Of a stretch of 64,000 nt of DNA, positions 33,819 through 43,026 are shown piece after piece. The notes beneath the pieces were generated by a model. That model saw only the letters and a list, made by a program, of their open reading frames with translations, was not told where the DNA came from and searched no databases. Every line of letters begins with the position of its first letter. Position 1 is the first letter of the stretch. The stretch covers positions 62,001-126,000 of the forward strand of contig DAOTTY010000081.1 of assembly GCA_034437575.1 (NCBI GenBank). The letters are read 5' to 3'. Made by a program: the position numbers and the translations under genes. Source of the stretch: DAOTTY01 sp034437575. GTDB taxonomy: Bacteria > Chloroflexota > Anaerolineae > Aggregatilineales > Phototrophicaceae.

Positions 33819-34873
33819 CGCATTACTGTGGACTGACGTTGGCTGTCCAGAGCAACATAGTAAATGTCTGGGCTGAAGATCGTGTGTGCGAACAGGGTCA
33901 TGTCTGGTGAAATTGAGAGGCCCGCGATTGGCGCTGCAAGGTCTGTGTATACAACGATTTCCACCTCATCATTGGTGCAGCCACCGTTCTCGCGGCACTC
34001 CTGCGGGTCTACACGCCCAATCACACCCCGTGTACCCAGTGAATATGAAATGTACAACAGGTTATCTGGCCCCATAGTAATACCCGTTGTACTCTGTAAA
34101 CCACTCACAAGGGGTTGTACCTTGTCGGTCTCGGTTGCATCAATAGGGCCACCCTCGTCGATGATCTCAGCGTCAATCCACTCAATAGCGCGGCGGGCAC
34201 TTCCGTTATTTGCAACATAAACCGCAGTATCGTCTGCCACAATGCCCGCAGGTGAACGGAACCCACTGGCTACCTCAGTAACCTCACCTTCACGATCAAT
34301 CAAAACAATGTTATTCCCCAACAAGTTTGTGATTATGAATCGTTCATCGAAGTCATCAATGCCCCACGGCCCGTTAAGTTCTGATGCCACGGTTTGCGTT
34401 GCACCCTGGTTCTGAATCAGAATCAACTCATTTGTTTGGAAATCGGGCACCCACAAGTTTAGGAATCCGTTTTCATCATCTTCTGCATACAATGTGTGTG
34501 CGTTGCGAACTCCCCAGATGTACGTCGCTGTGACACCCGTTTCAGCATCAATCTCGTAGAGCGTCCAGTCACCATTGCAAGACACGTATAAGTTACCATT
34601 GTGCCAGAAGATGCCGTTGGGCCGTTGCACGTTGCCAGACAGAATACGCAGGTCTGACTGAATAAAGGGTTCATCAATGACAACGGAGGTAACTGGCGTA
34701 ACCTGAGCGTTTGACGCTGCTGTCTCGTTTGTCTTTGCTGTAGGTGTGGGTGTTTTAGAGGGTAACGGGTCGCCATCTTGAGCAAAGCTGAAGCCGCTGA
34801 AGCCCGTTGCGGTTGTCATCCCAACCAGGGCAACCACGATGAAGAGAAATCGCACAGAGGTTTGAAGGGGCAT
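33815..34873 (-). CDS. Exported NHL/SMP-30-like beta-propeller protein
   Basis: 352 residues with a signal peptide (1-31, cleavage after FSFAQ), a Thr-rich linker and a six-bladed-type propeller (RPNGIFWHNGNLYVS, GPWGIDDFDERFIITN, SPAGIVADDTAVYVAN, STTGITMGPDNLLYISYS, IAGLSISPDMTLFAH). NHL/SMP-30 propellers bind ligands or hydrolyse lactones, but no metal site is evident. It is 29 bases after the histidine kinase, so it is probably the last gene of that operon and might be its extracellular partner. Confidence 0.75.
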   Translation of the reverse strand: MPLQTSVRFLFIVVALVGMTTATGFSGFSFAQDGDPLPSKTPTPTAKTNETAASNAQVTPVTSVVIDEPFIQSDLRILSGNVQRPNGIFWHNGNLYVSCNGDWTLYEIDAETGVTATYIWGVRNAHTLYAEDDENGFLNLWVPDFQTNELILIQNQGATQTVASELNGPWGIDDFDERFIITNLLGNNIVLIDREGEVTEVASGFRSPAGIVADDTAVYVANNGSARRAIEWIDAEIIDEGGPIDATETDKVQPLVSGLQSTTGITMGPDNLLYISYSLGTRGVIGRVDPQECRENGGCTNDEVEIVVYTDLAAPIAGLSISPDMTLFAHTIFSPDIYYVALDSQRQSTVMR

Positions 34874-34902
34874 TTATTCAGTCCATGTCGTAAACTAAGG
34901 TA

Positions 34903-37137
34903 CTACGATGTATCAGTAGTCATCATACCGTCTAGCATAGCAGGAATCGAGACAAAAAACGCTGTCCCGCGCCCCTCAGCACTTTCTAACCAAACTCGTC
35001 CCTCGTGGTTCTCAACAACAGTTTTCACCAGATGCAAACCCAATCCTGTACCACTAATATGTTCAGCTCCTTTTTGATTAGCACGGAAGAAACTTTCAAA
35101 TACTCGTGTCTGATCTTCTTGGGGAATACCGATACCGTTGTCATGCACTTCAAAGATCACATAATTGCCGTCTAGGTACACGCCCAAACGAACCTCACCC
35201 TGTGCTGGAGTGAACTTTATCGCGTTCTCTACCAGGTTGCTAATGGCCCGTTCAAGTTGGCCAGAATCGCCCGAAAGCAGTGGTAGTTCGTTCGGAATCT
35301 GTGCTGTGAGGGCAATCTGTTTGTTGGATGCCATCTCGGTCATGTCCGCGATCACATTCCGTAAAACATGATCGGGTCGGCAAGTTTGGAAAGCCTTTTT
35401 GCCAGTGCGTATCCGTTCCATATCCAAAACCCCGCCGATGATTCGATACATGCGATTGAGCTGCTTTTCGATCACCTTTGTTGAATGCATCAGTTCCGCG
35501 TCAGGGGCGTTCTCAAGGGCATCGGAAAGCAAGTCAACATGCGCCATTGCCGCCTGTAATGGGTTTTTGAGGTCGTGGCTGGTCATCCGAACCATTTCGC
35601 TCTTGAGGCGGTCATATTCTTTGAGTTGCGTCACGTCATTCAGTACCGCTACCCATCCCTCAATGCCATCGTCATCACCAGGATACCCTAATGAAGTCAG
35701 GTGTGTAACATATACACTTTCCTCAATCACAACTTCGTAGGAGAAGGTGCGAGAATGGCGTACCTGTCGGTACGTTTGCAAATAGCTTTTCGGCAGCACA
35801 TCCGCTGGCAAAATTTCTGTGATCGGCTGCGAAATATACTTCAATGGGGGGAACAAACGCTCCGCAGCAGCATTAGCGAAGATCAACTCCAGCTTGCGAT
35901 TAACCGCAATGACCGGATTTTCAGTGCTGGCCAACAGGGTTTCAAATTGGTTTCGCGCTTGCTCAATCTGTTGCGTGAGCAAATTCTGACTGTTAAACAA
36001 TTCACCGTGGATGATCGCAATAGTGACCTGCACCCCCAACATCTCAAGTAGGTAAACGTCCTCTGCACCAAAGGTGCGCCCATGCCGTCCAGATACCACC
36101 ATCAAGGCACCAATCGCGTCTTTACCAGAAATCAGTGGGACGCACGCGACTGAACCGAATGTTTCGGTCGAAAGTGGTAAATCGCTGAGTTTGTGCCAAT
36201 CCTGTGAGTAGTTTCCTAATCGAATGGGGCGTTTTGTGTCGATCACAGCCCCGGCAACACCTTCATGAGGAGGTAACACAATACCCTTAAACTGCTCCGG
36301 GAAACCATACACGGCTGCCAGGCGAATGCGATCCAATTCCTTCAAAAAGATAGCCACACCATCCGCTTTTAGCCATTGGCCTGCCTGCTCAGCAATTTGC
36401 ACCAATGCGCTCTCAACTGTGATCTGACTCGTGATCGCAAGGCTCATGCTGTGCATCGCTTCTACCTGAGAGTTGCGTTCACGTAGTGGCAGAATGATTT
36501 CTTGATGCAAAAAGGCAATCCCCAACAGCACCACTGCACCAGAACTCACCATAATAGACAGCGTCAACGTTTGCAGGGTTGGGTTCATCAAACTGATCCC
36601 CTGACCAATCGTGAAGGTCACCAACCCCAAACGCAGGCTCAAATGGGGGATGCGGGCACGGTAACGCCACAGCAGTTGAATTGCTGTACCGTTGAAGATC
36701 ACGAAAATAATTGCATGTAGGCGAAAAGTCGTATTCAGGTTCGACAGGCTGTAATCCATAAATTGGCTCGTGCTTGCAATCATGAATTGGTAAATCAACA
36801 AGGCTGCCAACCCAACAAGTACGATTAGCCGGAACCGCGATGTGTGTACACTGACTGAGGAAGCGGTTACCGCGTAAAGTGAGAGACTCGCCGCAGAAAA
36901 GCCGATCTGCATCATGTTTACGGCAACCCGTTCAAACGCGACACCCTGCCCTAACACAACAAAGCTAACTGATAGCAACGACCCCGTACTCCACAACGTT
37001 ACCGCAAACAGGAACATCGCAAAAAACTGATTCTGTATCTTATACCGATCATGCCACAAGATAATCATCAGGAACCCCAGCGCCATCACCAGGGTTACTG
37101 CATTGACCATCAACGCGGCGCTGTAGAAGCTAGGCAT
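34903..37137 (-). CDS. Sensor histidine kinase (7TM-GAF-PAS-HisKA-HATPase)
   Basis: 744 residues. Seven hydrophobic helices in the first 215 residues form a 7TM sensor module. Then a GAF domain (about 235-385), a PAS domain (about 395-505), HisKA with the phospho-acceptor His in RMTSHDLKNPLQAAM, and HATPase with NLVENAIKFT, DNGIGIP and GTGLGLHLVK. It follows the response regulator by five bases, so the two make a cognate pair. The signal is unknown; the 7TM part suggests a membrane-borne or small-molecule stimulus. Confidence 0.92.
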   Translation of the reverse strand: MPSFYSAALMVNAVTLVMALGFLMIILWHDRYKIQNQFFAMFLFAVTLWSTGSLLSVSFVVLGQGVAFERVAVNMMQIGFSAASLSLYAVTASSVSVHTSRFRLIVLVGLAALLIYQFMIASTSQFMDYSLSNLNTTFRLHAIIFVIFNGTAIQLLWRYRARIPHLSLRLGLVTFTIGQGISLMNPTLQTLTLSIMVSSGAVVLLGIAFLHQEIILPLRERNSQVEAMHSMSLAITSQITVESALVQIAEQAGQWLKADGVAIFLKELDRIRLAAVYGFPEQFKGIVLPPHEGVAGAVIDTKRPIRLGNYSQDWHKLSDLPLSTETFGSVACVPLISGKDAIGALMVVSGRHGRTFGAEDVYLLEMLGVQVTIAIIHGELFNSQNLLTQQIEQARNQFETLLASTENPVIAVNRKLELIFANAAAERLFPPLKYISQPITEILPADVLPKSYLQTYRQVRHSRTFSYEVVIEESVYVTHLTSLGYPGDDDGIEGWVAVLNDVTQLKEYDRLKSEMVRMTSHDLKNPLQAAMAHVDLLSDALENAPDAELMHSTKVIEKQLNRMYRIIGGVLDMERIRTGKKAFQTCRPDHVLRNVIADMTEMASNKQIALTAQIPNELPLLSGDSGQLERAISNLVENAIKFTPAQGEVRLGVYLDGNYVIFEVHDNGIGIPQEDQTRVFESFFRANQKGAEHISGTGLGLHLVKTVVENHEGRVWLESAEGRGTAFFVSIPAMLDGMMTTDTS

Positions 37138-37142
37138 TGGCG

Positions 37143-37844
37143 TTAACTATCACTGTCGGCTTGCTTTTCAAACCGATACCCCACACGGTGTTCCGTTAAA
37201 ATGTAGATCGGGTTGGCCGGTTCTGGCTCAATCTTCCGGCGTAGTTGGCTAATGTACACACGCGGGTAGTAGATGTCATCAATGTACTCTTTACCCCACA
37301 CCTGCTCAAGCAGTTCGCGCTGCGTAACGACATGACCGGCATGATCTAACAATACCGCCAGCAGCTTAAATTCGGTCGGTGTCAGGTGGATTTTGCGGCC
37401 TTCCACATGAACATGACGCCGCTGCAAGTCCACGCTCAGGTAACCATCATCATAACCCTGTTCTGTTTCGTTATTAGCCAATTGTGCCCGCCGCAAAATA
37501 GCGTTCACACGGGCAACAAACTCATTCATCCGCACCGGCTTGATGAGGTATTCATCTGCACCAGCGTTCAGGCCCTCAATAACATCATCCTCTGTGATCG
37601 CATTAGCCGATAGCATCACGATGGGCGTATCAGAAACCTCCCGAATGCGCCGGCATGTTGTCAGGCCGTCCATCTCACCCGGCATCACGATGTCTAAAAT
37701 AACCATATCTGGATGTTCACTGTGAAAAGCCTTGAGGCCATCAAGGCCATCAGCACGGAGTACAACTTCAAAATCTTCCTTGCGAAGTTTAAGCCCCAGT
37801 GCCTCGCGGATGTCTTGTTCATCGTCTACGATTAGTATCTTCAT
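37143..37844 (-). CDS. OmpR-family response regulator
   Basis: 233 residues: receiver (DDEQ at 7-10, phospho-Asp in VILDIVMPGEMDG, Lys in YLIKPVR) and a winged-helix DNA-binding domain (HLTPTEFKLLAVLLDHAG, YIDDIYYPRVYISQLRRKIE, VGYRFE). The ATG at 37844 was chosen since MKILIVDDE is canonical. First gene of a minus-strand operon with the 7TM kinase. It is divergent from the PKD lipoprotein at 37935, with 90 bases shared between them, so that gene is a plausible target. Confidence 0.92.
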   Translation of the reverse strand: MKILIVDDEQDIREALGLKLRKEDFEVVLRADGLDGLKAFHSEHPDMVILDIVMPGEMDGLTTCRRIREVSDTPIVMLSANAITEDDVIEGLNAGADEYLIKPVRMNEFVARVNAILRRAQLANNETEQGYDDGYLSVDLQRRHVHVEGRKIHLTPTEFKLLAVLLDHAGHVVTQRELLEQVWGKEYIDDIYYPRVYISQLRRKIEPEPANPIYILTEHRVGYRFEKQADSDS

Positions 37845-37934
37845 GTTGCGTTGCCATACCGTCAGGTCGCTAAATGGAATTGTGATTATAATACTGATAT
37901 TATTCGCAACCCTCGACTTTGGAAAGGACTTTGC

Positions 37935-40900
37935 ATGAATTCCCCTGACATCATGCCCTTCAGGCAATTATTGAGCCTGGTTTCGTTAACAATTATTGCG
38001 GTTATTGTCACAAGCTGTACCCTGGTCGCGGCACCAGAGCCAACAGAAAGCGCTGGACTGGCCCCCACCAATACAGTACCGCCCACGCGCACGCCAGTTG
38101 GCGCGATCAACCTGCCCACATCTTTACCAACATTAACCTCTGTACCCATCACGCAGCCCGGTGGAGGCACGGTTCCAACGGCAATCGTGGCCAATCCACC
38201 CACAGCTGTTCCGCCTGTGGTCTCTCAGAACACCCCTTTGCCCATCAGTATCGTGATATTGTCGCCAGTCCCCGGTAACATTGTATCTGGCACTGTTCAG
38301 GTGCTAGGGGCAGCCTCGCATCCACAATTTTTGCAATATCAACTTGAATATGGCCCCGACCCGAATCCAGGCAATTTGTGGTTCCCGGCAACGGGCGTGT
38401 CACAGTCTCCGGTCTTTAGTGGTCTACTCGGCCTATGGAACACAACAACGATCAATGACGACCGCTACCAACTTCGCCTGCGTGTAACGCTGACCGATGG
38501 CACGATACTGGCCACTGTCGTCAACAACATTCGCGTACAAAATCAACAGCCCACTCCTGTTCCCACTGCCACCACCCTTCCGCGCCCTATCGCGGCCTTT
38601 ACTCAAAACACAACATCCGGGCGGGTGCCGCTCGTCGTGAATTTCACCAACCAATCATCCGGGCAAATCACCGGTTACACCTGGAATTTTGGGGATGGTG
38701 GCAGTAGTACAGAAATCAACCCCACCCACACATTCCGCAATCCGGGCGTTTACACGGTCTTACTTACCGCTCGCGGGCCAGGCGGCTCATCAAACGTTTC
38801 ACGGCAAATTAGCGTACAAAGCCCAACAGCACCTGTCGCCGCATTCGGACAGAACCGCGTCAGTGGAGAGTCACCCCTGGTGGTGCAGTTCAGAGACCAA
38901 TCGACGGGCAACATTACCTCAAGAGAGTGGCGCTTCGGGGACGGCACAACCAGCAGCGCCCGTGAACCCGAACACACCTTCACAGAGGTCGGAACGTACA
39001 ACGTCATCCTGAGCGTGTCTGGACCGGGTGGGTCTTCCTCAGTTCGTCGTCAGATCACCGTAGAAAACCCGAACGTTCCACCACCGGATGCAGCGTTCTC
39101 TGCAAGTGCTACAAGTGGTGAAGCGCCGCTCACGGTCGACTTTACGAGCGATTCCAACGACAACGTTAGCACCTATGATTGGCGCATTGATGACGAAACC
39201 ATAAGTAATAACGCTGAGGTTGATTTCACCTTCACCCAGCCCGGTGATTACTTGGTTCAGCTTGTGGTGACAGGTGACGGCGGACAGGACACGGCTCAAC
39301 AGACAATCAATGTGACGGCACCGCCAGATGCCCCTGACGTGAATATTGCCGCCGCGCCAGAAGACGGCGACATACCGCTCCAGGTCGCATTTAGCACGAC
39401 AGTCAACAGCGGTGAAGTCACATCCTATACCTGGGATTTTGGTGACGGCAACACGGGCAGTGGGGCCAATACCTCACATACCTACACAGAAGTCGGCACC
39501 TACACGGTAGCACTGACTGCCGAGGGGCCGGGTGGCACAGACACAGAGACGCTGACAGTGAGTGCGACTGAAGCGCTTGCCCCACCGCAGGCCGATTTCG
39601 ACTTTGTTCTGGATGAGAATGATCTTAATGATCTGACCGTCAACTTTACCAATCTCTCCTCTGGTGATGAGCTAACCTATGCCTGGGATTTTGGCGATGG
39701 AACCACCAGCAGCAACCCGGCCCCACAGCATGTCTACAGTAGCTACGGCACCTATACGGTACAGTTGACAGTGTCTAACCCCACAGGCGATGACACAGCA
39801 GCGGCTGAGATTACGCTCACGGAACCCTTGCAATCGGTACAGGCAGTCGTGAGCGCAGCCCCGACCAACACCCAGCCCAATGTCATGATTCAGTTCGATA
39901 GCAGCGGATCAACAGGTGACATTGCAACTTACGCCTGGGACTTCGGCGATGGAACAACGAGTGACCAGCCCAACCCAACCCATATGTATGCTCAGACTGG
40001 CACCTTCACCGCGACGCTGGCATTAACTGGCCAGGATGGCAGCAGCAGTATGGATACGATTGACATTGTCGTCGCAGATGCCCTGCAAGCGGTGTTCACG
40101 GCGAACCCGAACCCGGCAGCGGTGAACCAGCCAATTGAGTTTGATAGCAGCCCGTCAACGGGGGTCATCGTCAGCTACAGTTGGGACTTCGGGGATGGGA
40201 CGACGAGCGATCAGGCCAAACCCATGCACACCTACGCGGCAGGCGGCGAGTACACGGTGCGGCTGGTGGTGAGCGACGGGGCCACGCAAAGCGAGGCCAG
40301 CAACGTGGTGAGCGTGGCCGCGCCGCTGCAAGCGGTGTTCACGGCGAACCCGAACCCGGCAGCAGTGAACCAGCCAATTGAGTTTGATGCGAGTGACTCC
40401 AGCGGTAACATTGCAACGTTCGCCTGGGACTTCGGTAACGGGCTAACCAGCAATGAACCCGCTCCGATGGTCCCCTATCAGCAGGGAGGTGACTACACCG
40501 TAACCCTCACCTTGACCAGTATTGGTGGGCAAACAAGCGAAACGACACAAACGGTCACGGTCAATGATGCCCCACCACCACCCGCAAACCCTGCCATCGT
40601 TTTCGTGTCTGAGCGTGAAGGCAATCGCCAAATCTTCTTGATGGATGCTGATGGTAACAACGTCATACGCCTGACTGATACCGGGGGCAGGGCCGAATTT
40701 CCGTCATGGTCGGTTAATAATGAAATTGTCTACTCCCAAGACGAACAACTGACCCTTATTGGCGTTGACGGCAGCAATGTACGCAGTGTATCTGCCGATG
40801 GGGGGGCTACATCTGTCGCAGGTATTCAACCAGTCTGGTCGCCAGATGGTGCCCGCATTGCGTTTGCTACCGAGCAAAACGGTAACAGAGACATCTACGT

Positions 40901-41387
40901 GATTGACGCCAATGGGGCCAATCTCACGCAGCTCACGACTGACCCCGCAGACGATCAGCACCCATCCTGGTCCCCGGACGGTAACCAGCTTGCATTTACA
41001 TCAAACCGCGATGGCCAGAACGAAATATACACCTATGATGTCAACAGCGGCGCATTGACGCGCATTACCGAAAACGACGCCAGCGATGTTCAACCATCCT
41101 GGTCACGAAACGGTACCCAAATTGCATTCACCTCTGACCGCAATGACAACAATCAGGAGATTTACGTGATGGACGCCAATGGTGACAACGTAAACCGCCT
41201 GACGAACTCACCCGACGCGGATACGCAACCATCGTGGTCTGCTGATAACAATCAGATCGTGTTTGTTTCTCAGCGTGATGGGGGAGACCGTGAAATTTAT
41301 GTAATGGACGCTAACGGCAGCAACCCCACCCGCCTGACAGATGCCCCTGGCCAAGACGTGCAACCGACGTTTAAGCCAACCCCCTAA
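37935..41387 (+). CDS. Lipoprotein with eight PKD domains and a TolB-like propeller
   Basis: 1150 residues. A lipoprotein signal with lipobox IVTSC (Cys near residue 28), a Thr-Pro linker, an Ig-like domain (about 95-205), then eight PKD domains in tandem up to about residue 880 with WDFGDG-type motifs (YTWNFGDGG, EWRFGDGTT, YDWRIDDET, YTWDFGDGN, YAWDFGDGT, YAWDFGDGT, YSWDFGDGT, FAWDFGNGL). The C-terminal 250 residues are a PD40/TolB propeller (PSWSPDGNQLAF, PSWSRNGTQIAF, REIYVMDANG). PKD arrays are rigid spacers; the propeller is probably displayed at a distance from the membrane. GGAAAGGA precedes the ATG at 37935. The seventh and eighth PKD units share a near-identical DNA repeat. Confidence 0.85.
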   Translation: MNSPDIMPFRQLLSLVSLTIIAVIVTSCTLVAAPEPTESAGLAPTNTVPPTRTPVGAINLPTSLPTLTSVPITQPGGGTVPTAIVANPPTAVPPVVSQNTPLPISIVILSPVPGNIVSGTVQVLGAASHPQFLQYQLEYGPDPNPGNLWFPATGVSQSPVFSGLLGLWNTTTINDDRYQLRLRVTLTDGTILATVVNNIRVQNQQPTPVPTATTLPRPIAAFTQNTTSGRVPLVVNFTNQSSGQITGYTWNFGDGGSSTEINPTHTFRNPGVYTVLLTARGPGGSSNVSRQISVQSPTAPVAAFGQNRVSGESPLVVQFRDQSTGNITSREWRFGDGTTSSAREPEHTFTEVGTYNVILSVSGPGGSSSVRRQITVENPNVPPPDAAFSASATSGEAPLTVDFTSDSNDNVSTYDWRIDDETISNNAEVDFTFTQPGDYLVQLVVTGDGGQDTAQQTINVTAPPDAPDVNIAAAPEDGDIPLQVAFSTTVNSGEVTSYTWDFGDGNTGSGANTSHTYTEVGTYTVALTAEGPGGTDTETLTVSATEALAPPQADFDFVLDENDLNDLTVNFTNLSSGDELTYAWDFGDGTTSSNPAPQHVYSSYGTYTVQLTVSNPTGDDTAAAEITLTEPLQSVQAVVSAAPTNTQPNVMIQFDSSGSTGDIATYAWDFGDGTTSDQPNPTHMYAQTGTFTATLALTGQDGSSSMDTIDIVVADALQAVFTANPNPAAVNQPIEFDSSPSTGVIVSYSWDFGDGTTSDQAKPMHTYAAGGEYTVRLVVSDGATQSEASNVVSVAAPLQAVFTANPNPAAVNQPIEFDASDSSGNIATFAWDFGNGLTSNEPAPMVPYQQGGDYTVTLTLTSIGGQTSETTQTVTVNDAPPPPANPAIVFVSEREGNRQIFLMDADGNNVIRLTDTGGRAEFPSWSVNNEIVYSQDEQLTLIGVDGSNVRSVSADGGATSVAGIQPVWSPDGARIAFATEQNGNRDIYVIDANGANLTQLTTDPADDQHPSWSPDGNQLAFTSNRDGQNEIYTYDVNSGALTRITENDASDVQPSWSRNGTQIAFTSDRNDNNQEIYVMDANGDNVNRLTNSPDADTQPSWSADNNQIVFVSQRDGGDREIYVMDANGSNPTRLTDAPGQDVQPTFKPTP
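40083..40145 (+). repeat. 63-bp direct repeat, copy 1 (PKD 7)
   Basis: Begins CTGCAAGCGGTGTTCACGG and matches copy 2 at 40326-40388 with a single mismatch. It encodes the first strands of a PKD domain (AVFTANPNPAAVNQPIEF). Confidence 0.9.
40326..40388 (+). repeat. 63-bp direct repeat, copy 2 (PKD 8)
   Basis: Second copy, 243 bases after the first, which equals exactly 81 codons (one PKD unit). The near identity shows a recent duplication or gene conversion inside the gene. Confidence 0.9.
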
Positions 41388-41395
41388 TACGTTTC

Positions 41396-41432
41396 ATCAC
41401 CGTCATGTGTCAAGTCATGTGGCGGTGATTTT
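41396..41432 (+). terminator. Rho-independent terminator after the PKD gene
   Basis: ATCACCG pairs with CGGTGAT, an inner CATG/CATG extends the stem, and TTTT follows. It lies nine bases past the stop codon, so the next lipoprotein gene may have its own promoter. Confidence 0.55.
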
Positions 41433-41472
41433 CAACTTTCCACCCATCCATGTGCATGATAGGATGTCGTTC

Positions 41473-43026
41473 ATGAAACAACTCCGACTATTCGTTCTTA
41501 TTGGCTCAATCCTATTCGTGGGCTGCACGCCCACCACTGTTGAGCCGGAAATTCTCGTTTCGTTGGTTGTGGATGGCCAGGAGCGCACATTTGCCTACGA
41601 TTTACCTGTTACCGTAAACGACCTGCTGCGAGACGCCAATGTAAATGTAAGTGAACTTGACCGCGTGAACCCACAGCCGTTCACACAAATTACAAACGGC
41701 ATGGTCATCACGGTTGTGCGCGTGGTGGAAGAAACTGAATGCGAAGACGTTGAAATTCCCTATCGCCAGCGAACTGTACTCAACGAAGGGTTGCTCTCGG
41801 GCGAGGAACGCATTGGTCAGTCTGGGCGCAATGGTGCTGAGCAGGTGTGTTACCGCGTTCGCGTTGAAGACGGCGTGCGCCAACAACCTGTTGAAATCAG
41901 TCGTACAGAACTCACTGCGCCCCAGGACGAAATCGTCTATGTGGGGCCAACGGGGGCGGTTGATCCCGTTCCCGTCCCTGGGACGCTGGCTTACATCAGC
42001 AATGGTAATGCCTGGGTTATACGCGGCAGCAGTACCAATAAGCGCCCGGTAACGACCACCAGTGATCTTGACGAGTTTGTGTTTGCCGTGTCTGGTGATG
42101 GTGAAAAACTCCTTTACACCCGCAGCCTCGGCAGCCAGGAGGTGTTTGAGAACGAGTTGTGGCTTATCAACAACATCCACACAGAAGCCTCGCAACCGGT
42201 CAAGCTCGTGCCGCAAAACACACTCCAAGCCCACTGGATACCCGGCTTGACCAACACAATCAGCTACTCGACAGCAGAATCAAGTGAAACCGCCCCCGGT
42301 TGGCGTGCCCTCAATGACTTGTGGGCGATGCGGATTAACCCGGAAACAGGTGAAGCGCTCAACATTGAGCAAATCATCGAACCATCTTCATTTGGGTTAT
42401 ATAGCTGGTGGGGTACGCGCTACGTGTGGGCACCCCAGGGGGATCGTTTGGCATGGGTGCGTGCCGATGCCATCGGATTGTTCGACTTAGAAACGGAGGA
42501 ATCGACCACGGTTGTAGAGTTCCCTGTATTTAACACACGCCAATCCTGGTCATGGCGTTCAACCATTTCCTGGGGAGCCAACGGGGACATGCTTGCGACG
42601 ACGCTGCATGTCCCCGTTGGCAACTACCCACCAGAAACAAGTCCGGCTTTTACGGCATCGGTGGTGTCTAGCGATGGTGGGTTTGTTGCCCGCGTTGTGG
42701 AAAACAGCGGCATCTGGTCTACCCCGCAGTTTTCCACGACAGATAACACCTATCTGGCTTACCTGAAATCCCGCGACCCGTTTAACAGCATCAACGGCCA
42801 GTATGATCTGTTTGTAGCCGACCGGGATGGCAGCAATGCCCGTCGTTTGTTCCCAACCAATGAACGCGATGCCGGGATCACAGCCCGTGAGTTTGTGTGG
42901 GGGCCGGAGGGCAGGCGGATTGCCCTCGTTTATCAGGGAAACCTGTGGATGATTGACGTAGAAACAGAAGCCGTTCATCAGCTAACGTTGGACGGTGGCG
43001 CATCTGTACCCTACTGGACGCAGTAA
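41473..43026 (+). CDS. Lipoprotein with DUF348-like and G5 domains plus propeller
   Basis: 517 residues. Lipobox FVGCT (Cys near 18). Residues about 25-85 resemble the DUF348 ubiquitin-like fold (VSLVVDGQERTFAY, VTVNDLLRDANV) and 86-160 a G5 domain (EIPYRQRTVLNEGLLSGEERIGQSG), a pair known from resuscitation-promoting factors and cell-wall proteins. The rest is a PD40-type propeller. ATG at 41473 follows AGGAT by seven bases; an ATG at 41464 is possible. The next gene starts inside its stop (TAATG). Confidence 0.78.
   Translation: MKQLRLFVLIGSILFVGCTPTTVEPEILVSLVVDGQERTFAYDLPVTVNDLLRDANVNVSELDRVNPQPFTQITNGMVITVVRVVEETECEDVEIPYRQRTVLNEGLLSGEERIGQSGRNGAEQVCYRVRVEDGVRQQPVEISRTELTAPQDEIVYVGPTGAVDPVPVPGTLAYISNGNAWVIRGSSTNKRPVTTTSDLDEFVFAVSGDGEKLLYTRSLGSQEVFENELWLINNIHTEASQPVKLVPQNTLQAHWIPGLTNTISYSTAESSETAPGWRALNDLWAMRINPETGEALNIEQIIEPSSFGLYSWWGTRYVWAPQGDRLAWVRADAIGLFDLETEESTTVVEFPVFNTRQSWSWRSTISWGANGDMLATTLHVPVGNYPPETSPAFTASVVSSDGGFVARVVENSGIWSTPQFSTTDNTYLAYLKSRDPFNSINGQYDLFVADRDGSNARRLFPTNERDAGITAREFVWGPEGRRIALVYQGNLWMIDVETEAVHQLTLDGGASVPYWTQ

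Noticed and set aside
41602..42234. 210-codon antisense frame
   Set aside because: It lies entirely opposite the G5 lipoprotein gene, has no family resemblance and no ribosome site.
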